Shown here piece by piece: positions 6,753 through 9,959 of a stretch of 9,959 nucleotides of DNA. Position numbers and translations under genes: made by a program. The notes below the pieces were generated by a model. It saw nothing but the letters and a program-made list of their open reading frames with translations. It was not told the DNA's origin and searched no databases. The DNA is taken from positions 1 through 9,959 of the forward strand of contig DAOVUP010000018.1 in assembly GCA_030632525.1 (NCBI GenBank). The letters are read 5' to 3'. This DNA is from Desulfobacteraceae bacterium (lineage in GTDB: Bacteria; Desulfobacterota; DSM-4660; Desulfatiglandales; Desulfatiglandaceae). Position 1 is the stretch's first letter. Each line of letters opens with the position of its first letter.

Positions 6753-8090
6753 ATGAAAGACCTGACCCTCGCCACCTTGGTCTCTGACAAGGAGAACCTG
6801 GAACGAATCCTCGATAACCTTTCAGAGGGAATCTTGGCCCATGACACGGAGAGACGCATCCTGTTCTTCAATCGGGCTGCCGAAGATATAAGCGGTTATC
6901 GCAGGGAAGATGTGGTTGGGAAGGACTGTCATGAGGCCTTTGGTAGACCTTTTTGCGGAGGCAACTGCTCCTTTCAGGACGGTCCACCCGATTTTCTTGA
7001 ACACGTTTGTTATCCCCTCAATATCCTGACCACGGAAGGCGAATCACGGCAGGTTGAGATGAGCGTAACAGGTATGAGAGATGGTAAAGGAGATTTTGTT
7101 GGCGTTCTTGCCTCTTTTAAAGATGTAACAGAGCTAATCGGACTGAGACTGCAGGTAGGAGAATTAGAGAGCTTCGCCGGAATCGTGGGACAGGACCCGA
7201 AGGTGCTCCGGATTTATAAAGAGATCCAGGATCTGGCGCCCAATGACTATCCGGTGTGTATCACAGGTGAAACCGGAACGGGAAAAGAGCTGGTGGCAAA
7301 TGCCATCCACAATGAGAGCCGGCGGGCCGGGAGACCATTCGTGCCGGTCAACTGCGGTGCGTTGCCTGAGGGATTGCTGGAAAGTGAGCTTTTCGGGCAC
7401 GAAAAAGGGGCCTTTACGGGGGCGGTACGGGACAAGAAAGGTCGGTTTGAACTGGCTGATGGCGGCACCCTCTTCTTGGATGAAGTGGCAGATCTACCCA
7501 AGGTAGTTCAGGTAAAACTCCTCAGGGTCCTCCAGGATGGGACCTTTGAGCGGGTGGGGGGCGAGAAAACCATCTCGGTGGATGTACGCATTATCAGCGC
7601 TACCAATCGCGACCTTAGGCATGAAATGGAAAAAGGCGCCTTTCGTGATGATCTTTATTACCGGATCAATGTGGTTCCGATTCACCTACCCCCGCTAAGG
7701 GAGCGCAAGAGCGACATCTCTCTATTGGTAAAACATTTTCTTGATAAAGCTATGGAAGAGGGTCAGGAAAGCCCCGGTTTTTCCGAGGAGGCCCTGACCC
7801 TGATGGCGGAATACGCCTGGCCAGGGAATGTTCGCGAGCTTCAAAGCTCCATCCGGTTCGCACTTGTAAAGTCCAGAGGTCAGATTATAAGACCAAAGCA
7901 TCTTCCTATGGAACTCAGGGAATGGAAAGTCAAGAGGCTTCCCCGCGGCCCGGCAAGGAAGCTGGACCCGGAAAGTGTCAGAAAGGCCCTCACCCGTAGT
8001 GGAGGGAACAAGGCCAAGGCAGCCAGATTCCTTGGAGTAGGCAGGGCCACCCTTTACCGGTTCTTGGCAGACCTTCCAGATATATCATGA
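6753..8090 (+). CDS. Sigma-54-dependent transcriptional activator, PAS-AAA+-Fis
   Basis: This NtrC-family enhancer-binding protein uses ATP to open sigma-54 promoters. An N-terminal PAS domain (about 13-130) acts as sensor in place of a phosphorylated receiver. It carries cysteines 59, 68, 72 and 86 in a C-x8-C-x3-C-x13-C arrangement; similar spacings recur, as I recall, in PAS-type activators of sulfate reducers and suggest metal or redox sensing. The AAA+ domain (about 141-370) is intact: Walker A GETGTGKE (172-179), the sigma-54 contact loop GAFTGA (219-224), Walker B GTLFLDEV (239-246), ATNRDL, and arginine-finger region FRDDLYYRI (297-305). A Fis-type helix-turn-helix closes the protein (about 405-440; GGNKAKAARFLGVGRATLYR). 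ATG 6753 is the first start after an in-frame stop at 6744; its ribosome binding site is poor, consistent with translation from a transcript shared with PBP1A. Targets are unknown. Confidence 0.95.
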   Translation: MKDLTLATLVSDKENLERILDNLSEGILAHDTERRILFFNRAAEDISGYRREDVVGKDCHEAFGRPFCGGNCSFQDGPPDFLEHVCYPLNILTTEGESRQVEMSVTGMRDGKGDFVGVLASFKDVTELIGLRLQVGELESFAGIVGQDPKVLRIYKEIQDLAPNDYPVCITGETGTGKELVANAIHNESRRAGRPFVPVNCGALPEGLLESELFGHEKGAFTGAVRDKKGRFELADGGTLFLDEVADLPKVVQVKLLRVLQDGTFERVGGEKTISVDVRIISATNRDLRHEMEKGAFRDDLYYRINVVPIHLPPLRERKSDISLLVKHFLDKAMEEGQESPGFSEEALTLMAEYAWPGNVRELQSSIRFALVKSRGQIIRPKHLPMELREWKVKRLPRGPARKLDPESVRKALTRSGGNKAKAARFLGVGRATLYRFLADLPDIS

Positions 8091-8106
8091 TCTATCCAGA
8101 AATGAG

Positions 8107-8161
8107 TCCCGTTTGAGGCGGGATTGCGAGACCAAGTCGAAGGTCCCGGCTTTGAACGGGA
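8107..8161. repeat. Two-hairpin intergenic repeat, inverted relative of the 2754-2934 element
   Basis: TCCCG (8107-8111) pairs with CGGGA (8119-8123), and TCCCG (8144-8148) with CGGGA (8157-8161). Between them, 8133-8148 is the reverse complement of 2884-2899 with one mismatch. Read in that orientation, the bases beyond it, GGTCTCG, correspond to the outer arm of the first element (2929-2935), as though about 29 bases between had been lost. The element lies between the activator stop and the ribosome binding site of the next gene. Nothing else is recognisable in 8091-8193. Confidence 0.6.
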
Positions 8162-8193
8162 GAAGATGAGGATTTTAAGCACAGGAATAAGTT

Positions 8194-8203
8194 GAGGGGG
8201 GAA
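8194..8203 (+). promoter_or_regulatory. Ribosome binding site that decides the membrane-protein start
   Basis: The purine run GAGGGGGGAA ends three bases before ATG 8207. An in-frame TTG at 8192 sits directly on top of it and so is unlikely to be the true start. Confidence 0.7.
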
Positions 8204-8206
8204 GCC

Positions 8207-8863
8207 ATGCCGACACCGGCATCACAACGCGCGCTTGAAGGGCTCCGGGATTTATCCACACTCGAATGGTATGTTATTCCGCTACTGGCCATCGTATTGT
8301 ATATCTATGCTACCGAGATCCGGAAGGCCAGACACTCAGGCAACTGGGATGCGATATTTGCAGGGTTGACCGTTTTCGGTATGGATTTCATCAATGAGAC
8401 ATGGAATGGCTGGGTATTCTATCTCACACAGTATTCGGCCTGCTGGACGACACCGGGTCAAAGCGCCCTAAAAACCATGATCGGATGGAATATCGAGATC
8501 ATGTTTATGTTCGCCATTTCCGGTATCATTTTTTACAACACCCTGTCTGAGGACAAGTCTGAGAAGATTCTTGGGATTCCGAATCGCTGGTTTTGGGCCA
8601 TCGGCTATTCGGCTTTCTGCGTCTTTGTGGAGTGCCTCCTGAATATGGGCGGACATCTGGTGTGGGAGTACCCGTGGTGGAACCGTTCTTTTGGCGGAAT
8701 CTGGCTGATTTTCTTTTTCGGCTATTTTGAGTTTTTCGTGGCCGTTATCTTAGTGTTAGGCCTTAAAACCAACCGGGGGAAAACAATTGCTGTCGCCACC
8801 CTGTATACGATAGCCTTTCTTGCCAATTTTATCTGCATGGGTCTGCTGGGGTGGGTGTACTGA
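8207..8863 (+). CDS. Tryptophan-rich integral membrane protein of unknown function, 218 aa
   Basis: I do not recognise a named family. The protein has about six hydrophobic helices, near residues 20-36, 50-74, 91-110, 128-147, 163-185 and 193-214, with no signal peptide and no soluble domain. Thirteen tryptophans in 218 residues (6%) is high. Polar residues lie in or beside the helices: DFINETWNGWVF (60-71), WNIEIMF (94-100), ECLLNMGGHLVWEYPWW (142-158) and FEFF (174-177). Clustered Glu, Asp, His and Asn of this kind could bind a metal, a cofactor or a lipid head group, but no motif identifies which. The start is ATG 8207, set by the ribosome binding site. It is separated by 116 nt and a repeat from the activator gene, so it may have its own promoter, though none is clear. 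The gap after it, 8864-8991, shows no gene or terminator I can support. Confidence 0.8.
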   Translation: MPTPASQRALEGLRDLSTLEWYVIPLLAIVLYIYATEIRKARHSGNWDAIFAGLTVFGMDFINETWNGWVFYLTQYSACWTTPGQSALKTMIGWNIEIMFMFAISGIIFYNTLSEDKSEKILGIPNRWFWAIGYSAFCVFVECLLNMGGHLVWEYPWWNRSFGGIWLIFFFGYFEFFVAVILVLGLKTNRGKTIAVATLYTIAFLANFICMGLLGWVY

Positions 8864-8991
8864 TTTCTGCCCTTCCCAAGAGTCCGGCATTAACCATCCC
8901 TCTTACGGTAAATTCCAGGTGTCAGAACATCATCTTTCAGCAATTTTAACCTGCTCCTTAAACTCAATGAGTCTCTTGTTCCTCTGCCTTC

Positions 8992-9771
8992 CTACTCGAT
9001 GGACCTAAAAATTCGGTCGTCCAGGGCACTAAAATCTTTCCTTGTTTCATGGACCAGGTCCGGATCAAGCTCTGCTGTCACAAAACAACCGTCCTCTCCC
9101 CCTTCAGCAATGACTTTGCCGAGAGGATCCACTATCATACTGTGACCTGCATAGGAGATGCCTCCATTAGAGCCGGCACAGTTGCAGGACACGAGGTAGG
9201 CAAGATTTTCATGGGCTCTCGCCCTGTTAAACAGACGCCACGCATCCAAACGGGAAAGAGGCCACGCAGAGGGTATGAGAAAGAAGAGGGCCCCTCTATC
9301 CACCATTTTTCGATAAAGCTCTGGAAAGCGAAGGTCATAACAGGTGGTCATGCCGATTGTCCCCCAGGGAGTTTCCCCCAGCCCCAGCTTATTTCCCGGC
9401 TTCAGCAGGCGCCTTTCTTCGGACTGGTATCCGAAAAGGTGTATCTTTCGATAAGTTGCTGCAATTTGTCCCTCGGGGTTTATAAGAACCGCCGTATTGA
9501 ACAGATTGTATTCTTCTCTCTCCACCACGCTCCCCATCAGGAGGTAAGATTTCAGGGTAGCAGCCTTCTCCTGGAAGGCCTTTACAGTGGGGCCGTCCAT
9601 CGGTTCACTCTCCTTTTGATACCTATCAAAAGATAAGTATCCGGAAGGCCACAACTCCGGCAGCAAAACCAGATCACTCTCCGGGATATCATCCAGGAGC
9701 TTGAGGGTTGACTGAACGGCTTCTTCCTTGGGCTGATCTTTGATTTCAAGCTGGATGCTGGTCACACGCAT
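8992..9771 (-). CDS. Carbon-nitrogen hydrolase (nitrilase superfamily), probable amidase, 259 aa
   Basis: This cytoplasmic thiol hydrolase would split a C-N bond in a small amide or carbamoyl compound. The Glu-Lys-Cys catalytic triad is complete: Glu39 in LLPELW, Lys109 in YRKIHLF and Cys144 in TTCYDLRFPE. The auxiliary glutamate is probably Glu118 or Glu119 in SEERRLLKPG. The length and the ending (ETRKDFSALDDRIF) fit a full-length family member. The nearest relatives I can name are the NIT2/YafV-type omega-amidases and the general carbon-nitrogen hydrolases; the sequence does not settle the substrate. ATG 9771 starts at the beta-strand that opens the fold, and GGGGATC lies about eight bases upstream on the minus strand. 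It is 45 nt downstream of the DUF2284-like gene on the same strand, suggesting a shared transcript. It converges with the membrane-protein gene. Confidence 0.92.
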   Translation of the reverse strand: MRVTSIQLEIKDQPKEEAVQSTLKLLDDIPESDLVLLPELWPSGYLSFDRYQKESEPMDGPTVKAFQEKAATLKSYLLMGSVVEREEYNLFNTAVLINPEGQIAATYRKIHLFGYQSEERRLLKPGNKLGLGETPWGTIGMTTCYDLRFPELYRKMVDRGALFFLIPSAWPLSRLDAWRLFNRARAHENLAYLVSCNCAGSNGGISYAGHSMIVDPLGKVIAEGGEDGCFVTAELDPDLVHETRKDFSALDDRIFRSIE

Positions 9772-9816
9772 AATCTTTGATCCCCGTTTGTTTTTTCGTG
9801 AACCTTTAGTAGTGAA

Positions 9817-9959
9817 TCAATCCACCAGCATGAGTGCGTAAAGGTTTTTCGGATCGCCTTTTTCCTTTAATGTTTCGATAAAAAATCCGTTGTTTCGAAC
9901 CGTCTGGTACACGTCAATCCCAACCGCTTCCATAGCCGGCCTGCTCTTGTTCCCATAAA
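9817..9959 (-). CDS. C-terminal end of a DUF2284-like predicted metal-binding protein (partial)
   Basis: The last 46 codons of a gene enter from the right edge on the minus strand, in the frame whose first whole codon starts at 9957, with TGA at 9819-9817. The piece has KSRPAMEAVGIDVYQTV followed by a short link and NLYALMLVD at the very end. This matches, from memory, the C-terminus of DUF2284 proteins, where an R-P-x-x-E-A-x-G-I-D-V motif follows the last cysteines and the chain ends in a Y-x-L-x-L-V strand. The cysteine-rich metal-binding part would lie outside the window. Only the tail is visible, so the assignment rests on this motif alone. The stop is 45 nt before the start of the hydrolase gene. 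Confidence 0.7.
   Translation of the reverse strand, partial: YGNKSRPAMEAVGIDVYQTVRNNGFFIETLKEKGDPKNLYALMLVD

Noticed and set aside
8933..9009. Possible frameshifted C-terminal extension of the hydrolase on the minus strand, reading RNKRLIEFKEQVKIAER after a -1 shift near a run of five T
   Set aside because: The existing end aligns well with the normal family C-terminus (R-K-x-F-x-x-L-x-D-R-x-x), so no extension is needed; the downstream peptide is probably coincidental.
9049..9636. 195-codon open frame on the plus strand
   Set aside because: It is antisense to the hydrolase, whose complete catalytic triad and family motifs show which strand codes.

Overview
The window reads as chromosomal DNA of a Gram-negative bacterium of roughly balanced base composition. 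The combination seen here fits an anaerobic or sulfate-reducing deltaproteobacterium (Desulfobacterota): a class A penicillin-binding protein, a lipoprotein with a lipobox, an NtrC-family sigma-54 activator with a cysteine-bearing PAS domain, a DUF2284-type metal-binding protein, and abundant palindromic intergenic repeats. That placement is inference; there is no rRNA or other phylogenetic marker in the window. I see no phage, plasmid, CRISPR, tRNA or classical insertion-sequence gene.

Layout, left to right. Positions 132-2672 (+) encode a full-length bacterial member of the cation-chloride cotransporter (SLC12/NKCC-like) family. It has the eukaryote-like cytoplasmic domain and an added charged, probably coiled-coil tail. 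Inverted copies of a 23-bp sequence flank it (9-31 and 2756-2778). The gap 2673-2964 has no gene. It holds a good sigma-70-type promoter (2698-2727) followed by a nested palindromic element (2754-2934) that would lie in the mRNA leader of the next genes. Positions 2965-3411 encode a small lipoprotein, and 5 nt later 3417-4208 encodes a soluble family 2 glycosyltransferase. A 15-bp-stem hairpin (4208-4244) separates this pair from 4327-6723, a complete penicillin-binding protein 1A. After 29 nt comes 6753-8090, a PAS-AAA+-Fis sigma-54-dependent activator. A second copy of part of the palindromic element lies in inverse orientation at 8107-8161, upstream of a tryptophan-rich six-helix membrane protein of unknown function (8207-8863).

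The right end is on the minus strand. A nitrilase-superfamily amidohydrolase (9771-8992) sits just downstream of the C-terminal end of a DUF2284-like protein that continues beyond the window. It converges on the membrane-protein gene.

How the genes fit together: the middle block (lipoprotein, glycosyltransferase, PBP1A) concerns the cell envelope, and the activator directly behind PBP1A may answer to a redox or metal signal. No sigma-54 promoter was found in the intergenic regions, so its targets are probably elsewhere. The cotransporter would serve ion or osmotic balance. No clear multi-gene undescribed system is visible. The items most worth a second look are the repeat family, the cotransporter, the cysteine PAS domain and the unknown membrane protein.
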